Below are positions 16,555 to 25,469 of a stretch of DNA of 64,000 nucleotides, one piece after another (position 1 is the stretch's first letter; every line of letters starts with the position of its first letter). The position numbers were made by a program, and so were the translations under genes. A model generated the notes under the pieces. That model ran no database searches, was not told where the DNA came from, and worked only from the letters and a program-made list of their open reading frames with translations. The DNA is from an uncultured Lachnospiraceae bacterium (GTDB lineage Bacteria > Bacillota > Clostridia > Lachnospirales > Lachnospiraceae), in NCBI GenBank assembly GCA_934330725.1, contig CAKRGM010000005.1:60459-124458 (forward strand). The letters are read 5' to 3'.

Positions 16555-16977
16555 TCACTGATTTTGTATTCTACTAATATCATACAAATCATCGAAACTG
16601 ATTTTTGTATTTACAATTTTTAAAATTCTGGATGTTTTGTCAATTCTTGAAACCATTCCACTGATTTTAATATATTCGTTCTTATTATAATACACTACAG
16701 TCACAATGTCATTCTTTTGTATCAATCTTAATTTTCCATCCAGCTCTTCTTTATACTCATCAGATAAGTCTGCCTTTGAAACAACAACTTTTTCTTTGCT
16801 TCGTAACGCTTCCTTATATCCTTTTAATGCTGAAAATGGCATAAACTGCTTTGCCCGTTCCTGTCTTGGCATTTTGGGGCGTACCTTTTTCCCTGATACT
16901 AACACTTCATCTGTTTTTAATTTATTTGCACCTGCCTTATCTGCACTTACTCTATTCCCCACTTCTATGTCCTCCAA
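16555..16977 (-). CDS. YolD-like protein
   Basis: A 140-aa member of the YolD family, recognised by MPRQERAKQFMPFSALKGYKEALRSKE (about 35-61) and the following small beta domain. YolD-like genes are regularly found next to Y-family polymerases in Firmicutes and plasmids, and are thought to act with them in SOS mutagenesis, as UmuD does in other bacteria. The start overlaps the 3' end of the polymerase gene by 26 nt, so translation is coupled. Confidence 0.87.
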   Translation of the reverse strand: MEDIEVGNRVSADKAGANKLKTDEVLVSGKKVRPKMPRQERAKQFMPFSALKGYKEALRSKEKVVVSKADLSDEYKEELDGKLRLIQKNDIVTVVYYNKNEYIKISGMVSRIDKTSRILKIVNTKISFDDLYDISRIQNQ

Positions 16978-18247
16978 TCTGCTGGTTACGTTGCATCGCA
17001 GTTGCTCCTTTCTGCAGATTCATTCCTTTTAGAATCGCATTTTTCCCAAACCTTTCTTTTATATCAATCATCGCTTTCTGCAGTTTATTTTCCCGCTCAA
17101 GCTCTGCCGGGTCTGTAAAAAGATCATACTGCCTGTATGCCTCATCAGAAATGTTGTTAAATGTAAGTGTTATACGATGTACTGGTAAATGTCTGTCAAT
17201 AATTTTGTCGTACAGCTGCTGTGTATATTTCATTATTGTATTTGCAGAACTCGTAGAAATACTCATCCGGATACTTCCGTGAGCCGGCTTATCCTCAATA
17301 CGGTTATTATATCCTATATGAAGCGTTATTGAATCAGTAACAAGTCCCTTGTCAACCAGATCAAGACTCAGCATATCTGCCATTTCCTTTACAATAAGCT
17401 TCCCGCCCTCATAATCTACGTCACAACCAAGTACCTGTCCGCTGCAAAGTGAATTATTTTTTGCCTTATAAGTCTTTATATCAGACATCAGTGTTGTCTC
17501 CCTGCCCCATGCATGATCAATAAGAAGCTCTGCATCAACCCCAAACATACGATACAACATATCTTCATCCGCATGTGCAAGTCCTTCCATCGTATATATT
17601 CCTACACGCTCAAGACGTGCAGCAATCCCTCTCCCAACTCTCCAGAAATCTGTAATTGGCCTGTGATTCCACAATGTCTTTTTATATATCTCTTCATCTA
17701 GTATGCCAATATGACTTTCAGCATGTTTTGCTGAAATATCCAACGCTACTTTTGCAAGATAAAGATTAGTTCCTATCCCACATGTAGCCGTAATTCCTGT
17801 TGTTTTTTGTATGTCTTTCATAATCATAGAACCAAGTTCAACCGCATTCATCTGATACATTTCCAGATAATCCGTAACATCCATAAATGCCTCATCAATA
17901 CTATAAACATGAATATCTTCTTTAGAAATGTACTTTAAATATATCGAATAAATCTCTGCTGAATAATTAATATAAAGCTGCATTCTTGGTGTCGCCATTA
18001 TATACTTAATATGCTTTGGAATCTCAAATACCCTGCATCTGCCTGCAACTCCAAGCGCTTTCATTGATGGAGACACCGCAAGGCATATCGTCTTTTCCGT
18101 TCTTTCAGGATCAGCTACAACAAGATTTGTAGTCATAGGATCAAGTCCACGCTCTATGCATTCCACTGAAGCATAAAAAGACTTCAGATCAATTACAATA
18201 TATGTCCTGTTATCTGCTTTGTTATATAGCTTCTCATTCATGTTCAT
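16952..18247 (-). CDS. Y-family DNA polymerase (UmuC/DinP type, UvrX-like)
   Basis: A 431-aa translesion polymerase. The palm starts with YIVIDLKSFYASVECIERGLDP (metal-binding Asp, then the SFYASVE motif), and the second catalytic site is YSIDEAFMDVT. TCGIGTNLYLAKVALDISAKH is the thumb helix-hairpin motif. It copies damaged DNA and lacks proofreading. It leads the yolD operon. ATG 18247 has AGGG 11 nt upstream; a TTG at 18268 is less likely. A near-consensus LexA/DinR box lies just upstream (18281-18292), so SOS control is expected. Confidence 0.92.
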   Translation of the reverse strand: MNMNEKLYNKADNRTYIVIDLKSFYASVECIERGLDPMTTNLVVADPERTEKTICLAVSPSMKALGVAGRCRVFEIPKHIKYIMATPRMQLYINYSAEIYSIYLKYISKEDIHVYSIDEAFMDVTDYLEMYQMNAVELGSMIMKDIQKTTGITATCGIGTNLYLAKVALDISAKHAESHIGILDEEIYKKTLWNHRPITDFWRVGRGIAARLERVGIYTMEGLAHADEDMLYRMFGVDAELLIDHAWGRETTLMSDIKTYKAKNNSLCSGQVLGCDVDYEGGKLIVKEMADMLSLDLVDKGLVTDSITLHIGYNNRIEDKPAHGSIRMSISTSSANTIMKYTQQLYDKIIDRHLPVHRITLTFNNISDEAYRQYDLFTDPAELERENKLQKAMIDIKERFGKNAILKGMNLQKGATAMQRNQQIGGHRSGE

Positions 18248-18280
18248 AATAAAAAATACCCTTTTCAAATAATGTTATTC

Positions 18281-18292
18281 AAACATTTGTTC
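18281..18292 (-). promoter_or_regulatory. Possible LexA (DinR) box before the Y-family polymerase
   Basis: On the minus strand the site reads GAACAAATGTTT, one mismatch from the Firmicutes SOS box GAACnnnnGTTC. It lies 34 nt upstream of the polymerase start codon, where SOS operators are usual. Confidence 0.55.
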
Positions 18293-18405
18293 TTATTTTA
18301 CCACTATTTTCCGTTGAATAGTAATATCAATTAATATAAAATATTATATGGTTTAAATCGCTAGGTAATGCGTCTTTAAAAGTGACGCAAGAATGGAGAC
18401 AGACT

Positions 18406-19812
18406 ATGAATAAAACTCATATTAATAAAACTTATATTGATAAAACTGATACTAATAAAACTGATATTAATAAAATAAATAAAGTTTCTGTAGTATCCGG
18501 TGCTACAGATAATCCACATGCCACATCGCCTTCCGCCATGGCACTTCTGCCGGTAGTTGTTTTTTTAGTTATTTATATTGGTGCAGGTATTTTGTTTAAC
18601 GACTTTTACAGTATGCCTGCAATTATAGCATTCTTAATTGCCCTTATCGTAGCATTTCTGCAAAACAGACATGTTACCTTCAACCAAAAAATGTCTGAAA
18701 TTGCAAAAGGACTTGCTGATGAAAATATTATAACCATGTGTCTTGTATTTTTAGCTGCCGGAGCATTTTCGGGAACAGTAAGTGCTGCCGGGGGCGTCTC
18801 AAGCACCGTTAATCTGGGTCTTTCATTTATGCCTGGAAATGTTGCTATTGTTGGAATTTTTATTATCGGATGTTTTATTTCAATTTCCATGGGAACAAGT
18901 GTCGGAACCATTTCTTCACTTGCTCCAATAGCCATTGGTATAAGCCAGAAGACCGGTATAAGCACTGCGCTCTGCTTAGGTGCTGTTGTAAGTGGTGCAA
19001 TGTTTGGAGATAATCTTTCCATGATTTCAGACACTACCATAGCTGCAACTAAAACTCAGGGATGTGCACTGAAGGATAAATTTAAGACGAATTTCTTTGT
19101 TGTGCTTCCCGCTGCTATTATCACAGCTATTCTTTTATTTATAACTGCATCCGGAACAAGTGTTAGTATTACCCAAAATACTGACTACAATATTCTTCAG
19201 GTAATACCTTATATTGTCGTCCTTGTTGGTGCACTGTCAGGTTTAAATGTATTTATTGTATTAATATCGGGTACAGTTTTATCTGTTATATCCGGTCTAA
19301 TTACCGGTACTCTTTCAGGAATTGAAATATTTACGTCAATGGGAAATGGGGTAACAGCAATGTATGACATAACTGTTATCTCTATTATTGTAAGCTGTAT
19401 CGGAACACTTATTAAAAATAATGGCGGTATTGACTGGATTCTTGGTTTTATTAAAAATAAGATTAAAAGTAAACGTGGTGCCAGGCTCGGAATTGCAACC
19501 CTCGTAGCAGGCATTGATGCAGCCACCGCAAATAATACTATTGCAATAATCATGTCAGCTCCTCTTGCCAGGGAAATAAGTACAGAATATGATATATCAC
19601 CTAAGGAAACTGCATCACTGCTTGACATATTTGCTTCTGTAATACAGGGGCTGCTTCCTTATGGAGCACAACTGTTATATGCATCAGCTGCAACATCAGG
19701 CTATGAGGTCACTCTGTCCGGCTTTGCAATAGTCCCATACACATTTTATCCAATGCTTATGGCAGTATGCGGTATAATATGGATAGCACTTCCACATTTT
19801 AAAACTAAATAG
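18406..19812 (+). CDS. NhaC family Na+/H+ antiporter
   Basis: A 468-aa inner-membrane protein with about 11 helices from residue 46 on. It contains the NhaC-type segments GTSVGTISSLAPIAIGISQKTG, GAVVSGAMFGDNLSMISDTTIAATKTQGC and DAATANNTIAIIMSAPLAREIS. It exchanges Na+ for H+ (or malate/lactate in related members). The ATG at 18406 has GGAG 7 nt upstream. The first 27 residues are an odd low-complexity tail (NKTxI pentapeptides) encoded by a 15-bp tandem repeat. A small GCGTC...GACGC hairpin lies just upstream of the ribosome site. Confidence 0.88.
   Translation: MNKTHINKTYIDKTDTNKTDINKINKVSVVSGATDNPHATSPSAMALLPVVVFLVIYIGAGILFNDFYSMPAIIAFLIALIVAFLQNRHVTFNQKMSEIAKGLADENIITMCLVFLAAGAFSGTVSAAGGVSSTVNLGLSFMPGNVAIVGIFIIGCFISISMGTSVGTISSLAPIAIGISQKTGISTALCLGAVVSGAMFGDNLSMISDTTIAATKTQGCALKDKFKTNFFVVLPAAIITAILLFITASGTSVSITQNTDYNILQVIPYIVVLVGALSGLNVFIVLISGTVLSVISGLITGTLSGIEIFTSMGNGVTAMYDITVISIIVSCIGTLIKNNGGIDWILGFIKNKIKSKRGARLGIATLVAGIDAATANNTIAIIMSAPLAREISTEYDISPKETASLLDIFASVIQGLLPYGAQLLYASAATSGYEVTLSGFAIVPYTFYPMLMAVCGIIWIALPHFKTK
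18409..18468 (+). repeat. In-frame 15-bp tandem repeat, four units
   Basis: Units at 18409-18423, 18424-18438, 18439-18453 and 18454-18468 read near AATAAAACTGATATT and encode NKTHI, NKTYI, DKTDT and NKTDI. A partial fifth unit follows. The length preserves the reading frame whatever the copy number. Confidence 0.9.
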
Positions 19813-19822
19813 TAAAATAAAA

Positions 19823-19860
19823 AACCATTCACTTCATTTATTAATAAGAAGTGAATGGTT
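19823..19860 (-). terminator. Intrinsic terminator
   Basis: Perfect 13-bp arms AACCATTCACTTC (19823-19835) and GAAGTGAATGGTT (19848-19860). On the minus strand they are followed by TTTTTATTTTA, ending the gene at 19929-20759. It lies 11 nt past the convergent antiporter and may serve both directions. Confidence 0.85.
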
Positions 19861-19928
19861 CTCACGTTTATCAGCAATATACTTAAACATACAAATCAAT
19901 AGTCTTCACATCAGCCACTTTTAAGGTA

Positions 19929-20759
19929 TCAGACCCCCCCACTGTCCACCTTAGAATGAACTGATGATAAAGAACCATCATTTGCATATTTTGTGTTTTC
20001 TGTACGACTTGCCCCCTCATGGCCTGTCCCCAAACAACCAGTTTTTTTATCGTTATTGCCTGAATTATTAATTTCATCTGTTCCGGAACCAGCAGCATTA
20101 TTTGTTTTATTCTGTGTGCTTATATCTGCTGCATTATCCGTATCCTTATCTATGCTCTCCCCATTATTCCGGATCAGACTGTTATCTATGTTATCACTGT
20201 CAGCCCCAACTTTTTTGCGTAAATCCTCATCTTTTTCTGGAAGTTGTACATATTGTAATGTCTTTATAAACTCGTTGTGTTCAACATCCACACCAGCTTC
20301 TTTCATAAGTATTTTTTTCAGAAGCTTTATCTTTTCACCTTTCGAAATATTTGCATTATTTGAAATATCCTTTGTAGCTGCCATAAACTGACTTGTCTTT
20401 GTCATTTTAAGACGTTCTACATCTTCTTTAGATCTGCACCTTTGTAATGCTTTTCTATAGCTTTCACGTTCCCTTTGTATTTCTTCATACTCTTTTAATG
20501 CTTCCGGATTATTTTTTCTAAGATAATCAATCTCTTCTGGTGTAAGTGTTTCACCTGCTTCCAGTTTAGCATCAATACCTGCCGGTTTTCGGTTTTCCCG
20601 AATATCATCTGCCTCCTGCTGATACATTATGAGTTCCCGATCTTCTGCAGTAAGGTTGCCTGTATTTTTGCTATTAATATTCTGCTTCTTCTGCTCCCAT
20701 TTATTCGCCATAACAGAAAGATTAACACTGTTTCTAATAGTTCCAACTGTAGGAAACAT
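19929..20759 (-). CDS. Unrecognised hydrophilic low-complexity protein, probably 3' frameshifted
   Basis: A 276-aa soluble protein beginning MFPTVGTIRNSVNLSVMANKWEQKKQ. It is rich in charged residues with probable coiled coils at 60-170 (LRKNNPEALKEYEEIQRERESYRKAL) and a Asn/Ser/Asp-rich tail. AAGGA lies 9 nt before ATG 20759. A G7 run (minus strand, 19934-19940) precedes an immediate stop; with six G the frame would continue to 19883 and end SDTLKVADVKTIDLYV, which looks like a normal C-terminus. It sits next to another low-complexity protein (20825-21676) and both may be part of one Lachnospiraceae cell-surface or cytoplasmic system. Function unknown. Confidence 0.65.
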   Translation of the reverse strand: MFPTVGTIRNSVNLSVMANKWEQKKQNINSKNTGNLTAEDRELIMYQQEADDIRENRKPAGIDAKLEAGETLTPEEIDYLRKNNPEALKEYEEIQRERESYRKALQRCRSKEDVERLKMTKTSQFMAATKDISNNANISKGEKIKLLKKILMKEAGVDVEHNEFIKTLQYVQLPEKDEDLRKKVGADSDNIDNSLIRNNGESIDKDTDNAADISTQNKTNNAAGSGTDEINNSGNNDKKTGCLGTGHEGASRTENTKYANDGSLSSVHSKVDSGGV

Positions 20760-20824
20760 AACCATCAATCCTTTCTATATGCTTATCATGTGCGCTCTGC
20801 ATTCTCCGTTTATTATAATATCCA

Positions 20825-21676
20825 TTAAATACTGAAATCGAATTTCTGTCCCCTAGCCTTTTCTTCGTCAGTCTGGATACTATCACTCATGTCTGCCATA
20901 ACTTTATCATTTATCTTCGTTAATAATTCATCAATTGACGATGCTGTGATTGTTATGGTTTTACTTTCTGCGGAATCTGTTTTATTTTCAGAATCGTTTT
21001 TACCGACCTGCCCCCGTTTTTCTTTCCGCTTAGCCTGCTGCTCTTTTTCTGCTTCCTTTGCTTTCTTTTTTTCTTCAGCCTTTTTGTCAGCTTTCTTCTG
21101 AGCAGCTTTCTTTTCAATCCTGTCCTTTTGTGCGGCACTTGACTTCTCAAGCACTGCAAAATATGAAGCAGTTCCATTATCGTTTATCTGCATTCCGAAC
21201 GTTTTTACATTTGCACCGCTTCCTGCCAGTTTATCTTTTAACTGTGCTATACCGCTGGATGCATTTGCAATAATGCTCTCATACTTTTTACGATAATTTT
21301 CATCTTCCGCCATCCGCTCAATTTTGTCTTCATCAATAAGAACGACGGTCTTGTTGGCATTAGCATACTTAGCCGAATCAACCTGCGCCTGAACCTTCTG
21401 GTCTTCGCTTACGAGAATAAAGTCCATACCTGCATACTTTTTCTTTAAGGTCTCATAATATTTAGCTGCTTTTTCGCTTAATTGTGGATTCCCGATAGTC
21501 TTACCACTAACAGCTTTCTTTGCTGATGATCCCGACGTTTTCGACGTCCCGGACGCTTCAGCTGCTTTTGCCGCTTCATATGACTTATCGGACTTAGATT
21601 TCTGATCAACACGCGTCGTATCGGCGGTGCTGTAAGAAGTGACACCACTGGTCACATTTCCCGATATCATACTCAT
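20825..21676 (-). CDS. DUF6033-like protein
   Basis: A 283-aa protein starting MSMISGNVTSGVTSYSTADTTRVD, with AAGGAGG before the ATG at 21676. The central region (about 60-170: YYETLKKKYAGMDFILVSEDQKVQAQVDSAKYANANKTVVLIDEDKIERMAEDENYRKKYE) matches my recollection of the DUF6033 family common in Lachnospiraceae. A long Lys/Glu/Ala coiled coil (185-225) follows. Its role is unknown. It is 65 nt upstream of the next gene on the same strand, so they are probably co-transcribed. Confidence 0.65.
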   Translation of the reverse strand: MSMISGNVTSGVTSYSTADTTRVDQKSKSDKSYEAAKAAEASGTSKTSGSSAKKAVSGKTIGNPQLSEKAAKYYETLKKKYAGMDFILVSEDQKVQAQVDSAKYANANKTVVLIDEDKIERMAEDENYRKKYESIIANASSGIAQLKDKLAGSGANVKTFGMQINDNGTASYFAVLEKSSAAQKDRIEKKAAQKKADKKAEEKKKAKEAEKEQQAKRKEKRGQVGKNDSENKTDSAESKTITITASSIDELLTKINDKVMADMSDSIQTDEEKARGQKFDFSI

Positions 21677-22541
21677 ATTACTTTCCTCCTTGATTTTGAG
21701 TATCTGATTGAAATCCGTTTCAATCAAATATTTTACACATTATCTATATCGACATAAATCAAAAAAAATTAACATAAAATTCAAAATTATGTTAAATATG
21801 TGAAATTTGCAATAAAATAAACGGTTGTTAATCCATAAATTCATATAAACTAACAACCGTTCTAATAATTTTCAATATTCAATTTTTCAACCCTCTTAAA
21901 AAATCCTTTCTATATCTATTAACTATAATCTAATGCTCACTATCATTAATTATACGTCGTTGTTATTAATTATATTTCATCTTAATTTAAATATTATGTT
22001 AAGTCACTGTTTTTCACTATCAGTATCAGATTAACATTATTAATTTAAATGTCTGATTTATATAAAAAATATTAACGTTATTAATAAATATATTTAAATT
22101 AGTTCAATTCTGCTCTTATGATACAAATATAAGATGTATTTCCTTAACATTAAGCTCTTCATCGCTTTTATTATTATGATAATATAAGGTATTACTGCAT
22201 CAGTTATTTGTACCTTTTAGCTATTTATCATTTCCAATGGAATCACCACCTTTTAACATCTGCTACTCTTTATTTGTTCCGTCCCCCTCTTTCTTTGTAA
22301 CTGTATAATATCATTGTTTTGTACTTTTGTCAATACAATTTATTGATTTTTTTTACATTTTTTTATGTTATTTAGCTTTTTTATTGTAAAACATACACAA
22401 TAGTGCCTTATATTCTACTCTTTGCCATGTATCCTTCCTAAGGTATCATTCTTTGTCTTTGCCTTATATTTTCGTTTTATCTTTTGTTTTATCTTCTATT
22501 TTATCTTTTGTATTTTTTATCTTTTGTATTTCTTCATGATA
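21677..22541. other. A+T-rich intergenic region, 865 nt
   Basis: No convincing gene. It includes the DUF6033-like upstream sequence, a hairpin at 21820-21861 (11-bp perfect arms AACGGTTGTTA and TAACAACCGTT), several AT palindromes near 22030-22150, and a GGTAC...TACC dyad. A minus-strand micro-ORF of 12 codons (MLKGGDSIGNDK) near 22217-22252 is preceded by no clear ribosome site. Its A+T content exceeds that of neighbouring genes. Confidence 0.6.
21820..21861 (-). terminator. Possible terminator
   Basis: The 11-bp perfect stem has a 20-nt loop and is followed on the minus strand by TTATTTTATTG. It is about 680 nt beyond sbcC, so it may end a short untranslated transcript instead. Confidence 0.5.
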
Positions 22542-25469
22542 TTACATTACAATTTCTGCTCTGCTGCCACCCATTTTATCTTTCTTTATCACTATCTGCC
22601 GGTCAATTTTATCCTTAAGCTCCGTAACATGTGAAATGATTCCAACAAGTCTGTTCGACTGGCTAAGATTGTTAAGTACAGCTATTGCCTGTTGCAATGA
22701 CTCATCATCAAGAGAACCAAAGCCCTCATCAACATACATTGTATCAATCTGGATTCCTCCTGATTGCGACTGTATTTCATCAGAAAGTCCAAGTGCCAGT
22801 GATAATGAAGCCTTAAAGGCCTCCCCTCCTGATAAGGATTTTACACTTCTTGTCGTAGAATTGTAATGATCTATGATATCAAGTTCTAATCCACTCTGAC
22901 TTCTAAGATTATTTGCACTGTTGCTGCGCCTGAACTCGTACTGTCCACATGTCATTACCATAAAACGCGTATTAGCTCTTGTAATAATCCTGTCAAAAAA
23001 TGTCATCTGCACATAAGTTTCAAGCATTATTTTGTCCTTACCGGCAACATTGCCTGTTGCTGTATTATACAACGCCTGCATCCACTGCCATTTATATTCG
23101 ATATCACGCATTTTATCTGATGTATCAGAAATCTTTCTATTAACAGCTGTATTTGTCTTATATCTGAATTCTATTACCCCATACTCATCCTGATATGATG
23201 ACTTAATACAATTCAGCCTTTCAAGTTCATCCTTCATTCCATCCATTACTTCTTCAAAGCCTGAGCTGATACCGGTATCTGAATGAATTATATTATCTTT
23301 GTCCACATCTGCACAAATATTTAAAATTTCCTCATAAGCAGTATCGAGCTGAGATTTCAGATTAACCGCAAGCTGTTCCTGAGACTTAAGATTAATTCTG
23401 CTTATTTCAAAGCTTTTTTTTGCAGCATTATACTCTGTTTCAAGCTTTGCTTTCTGTGCTTTCATCTCCTGTACCTTTTTATTGAGCATGCTTCTGTCAG
23501 GATATTTCAAACCACTCATAAACTCTTTAATCCTTTTTTCTTCATTCTTTATCTGTGTGCTGAAAATAACCTGTTCCTTTTCATATTGGCTCTTCTTATC
23601 TGATAGCCTTTTAAGCTCGTCATTATTTGAAGGTATTAAAATATTATTAAGTTCTGTTATACGCTCTCTGTTTTTTAAAATAATGCGTTCAGAATTACTG
23701 CAGCTTTCCAGTTCTTTATTTCTTTTTTCATATTCAGCGGCAATATAGCCTCTGGCTCTTTCAAGGTCATTTGCAAACTTTCCTGCTGCCTCCTCATCAT
23801 CCACAGAAGTCAGTGCATCGTCCTCACCATTTGAAAATAATTGTATTCCAAACTCTTCCCTGTATGAACCCGAAAGTGTTTCAATCATTGAATTTATCCC
23901 ACCGAGTTTTATTGCTGCTTCTGAACTGAGTTCAGAACATTTGTTTTGCGCTTGTAATGTACTGTTCTTATATGCCTCAAGTTCAGCCTGCGTCGGTGCT
24001 TCCTGCGTCAGGACAGCTGGCTTTGGATGGGTAAATGAACCACATACCGGGCATGGGCAATCTGGTTTCAGCTGTTTTGCAAGTATCCCTGCCTGCTGGT
24101 TAAAAAACGCACTTTCCGCTTCAACATATGATTCTGACTTTATTTTATATTCAGAAGTTGCTTTTTTTAGCTGACACGTTACAGATTTATAGTCTTCAAA
24201 AGCCCCGCCAAGCAGTTTTATATTAGAAATCAAAACATTATAGCTTTTTATTTTAGTATTTATATCGGCTATTGTACTCTTTAATTTCTCATAATCTGTT
24301 TCATTATTTTCATATGTTTTTATCTCATTTCTGTAGACTTCTGCCTTTTTATCATTCTCTATCAGTAATTTTTCTATACTTTCAAGTTTTGTACTGCTGT
24401 TATTAAGACTCTCTGTGTATTTCTTAATAACAGCACACTTTTCATCAATCTCATCATACTTTTCCAGTTCTTTTAGATCCAGGTTAATCCTGACTTCCAG
24501 ATCATTTTTTTCTGATTCATTGCACTCTTTTTCTGCATATAAACTCTGTGCATTTTTATATTCTTCTTTATATTTTTTCTTTTGTTTTTCGGCCTCTGAC
24601 AGGTCATTCCCAAGCTTTTCCAGCTGCTCATATTTTCCCAGCCTGCCTGTTATCAACGATATTTTTTCATCTATAACTGATAATTTTCTTTTTAACTGTT
24701 TTATCTTATCTGCATCCTCATTAATAACAGCTTCAAGCAGCTTCTTAATATCATCTGTTATCCCTGGTTCTTTATCTTTTTTGATTTTATCCAGTTCATT
24801 TTTATAAATACTGGTATCAGAACACACGCTGTCACTGATATACTGTTTTAAGCTCTTTCTTCTGTCACTTAGTTCATCTCTTACCTTAAAATACTCTGAT
24901 TTTATATAATCCTGCAGTTCTACATAGGGTGATGTTTTAAATATTTCTCTAAAAATATCTTTTCTTTCGTTAGTAGAAGCCATTAAAAGCCTCATAAAAT
25001 CCCCCTGTGCGATCATTGCAATCTGCAAGAACTGATTACGGTCTATACCCATAAGTTCAATAACCTTTTTGTTAACATCACTTACTCCTGCAACCACGCT
25101 TTGATCAGGACAGATTAATTCAGCTCTGGCAAGTTCCTTTGCAAGTTTGTTTTTTCCTCTCTTCGCAGCACGCATATATTCCGGATTTCTTTTAATATGA
25201 TATACCTGTCCACGCAATATAAAATCCATCTTAACATATGTCATTATATCCGGTGATGCATATTTACTTCTGAACATATCTGCTGTACGAAACTTTCCAC
25301 TCCCATCTCCAAATAAAGCATATGTTATGGCATCGAATATTGTTGTCTTGCCTGCTCCTGTGTCGCCTGTAATAAGATACAGTCCCTGTGAACCAAGTTT
25401 TTCCAAATCTAACTCTACTTTATCCGCATACGGCCCGAATGCCGAAATCTCCAGCTTTATTGGTCTCAT
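22542..25469 (-). CDS. sbcC: Exonuclease subunit SbcC (Rad50-like ATPase)
   Basis: A 975-aa SMC-like ATPase. Walker A GDTGAGKT (35-42) opens the protein, a zinc-hook CPVC (about 474-477) lies between two coiled coils, and the signature LSGGEAFKASLSLALGLSD (about 875-895) is followed by Walker B DTMYVDEGFGSLDDE. SbcC and SbcD form a complex that opens hairpins and processes DNA ends at breaks. The start codon overlaps the SbcD stop (ATGA), so translation is coupled. Confidence 0.95.
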   Translation of the reverse strand: MRPIKLEISAFGPYADKVELDLEKLGSQGLYLITGDTGAGKTTIFDAITYALFGDGSGKFRTADMFRSKYASPDIMTYVKMDFILRGQVYHIKRNPEYMRAAKRGKNKLAKELARAELICPDQSVVAGVSDVNKKVIELMGIDRNQFLQIAMIAQGDFMRLLMASTNERKDIFREIFKTSPYVELQDYIKSEYFKVRDELSDRRKSLKQYISDSVCSDTSIYKNELDKIKKDKEPGITDDIKKLLEAVINEDADKIKQLKRKLSVIDEKISLITGRLGKYEQLEKLGNDLSEAEKQKKKYKEEYKNAQSLYAEKECNESEKNDLEVRINLDLKELEKYDEIDEKCAVIKKYTESLNNSSTKLESIEKLLIENDKKAEVYRNEIKTYENNETDYEKLKSTIADINTKIKSYNVLISNIKLLGGAFEDYKSVTCQLKKATSEYKIKSESYVEAESAFFNQQAGILAKQLKPDCPCPVCGSFTHPKPAVLTQEAPTQAELEAYKNSTLQAQNKCSELSSEAAIKLGGINSMIETLSGSYREEFGIQLFSNGEDDALTSVDDEEAAGKFANDLERARGYIAAEYEKRNKELESCSNSERIILKNRERITELNNILIPSNNDELKRLSDKKSQYEKEQVIFSTQIKNEEKRIKEFMSGLKYPDRSMLNKKVQEMKAQKAKLETEYNAAKKSFEISRINLKSQEQLAVNLKSQLDTAYEEILNICADVDKDNIIHSDTGISSGFEEVMDGMKDELERLNCIKSSYQDEYGVIEFRYKTNTAVNRKISDTSDKMRDIEYKWQWMQALYNTATGNVAGKDKIMLETYVQMTFFDRIITRANTRFMVMTCGQYEFRRSNSANNLRSQSGLELDIIDHYNSTTRSVKSLSGGEAFKASLSLALGLSDEIQSQSGGIQIDTMYVDEGFGSLDDESLQQAIAVLNNLSQSNRLVGIISHVTELKDKIDRQIVIKKDKMGGSRAEIVM

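Noticed and set aside
18409..18468. Tandem repeats as a CRISPR array
   Set aside because: Units are 15 bp, contiguous with no spacers, and lie in coding sequence. The same holds for the 11-bp array at 4300-4343.
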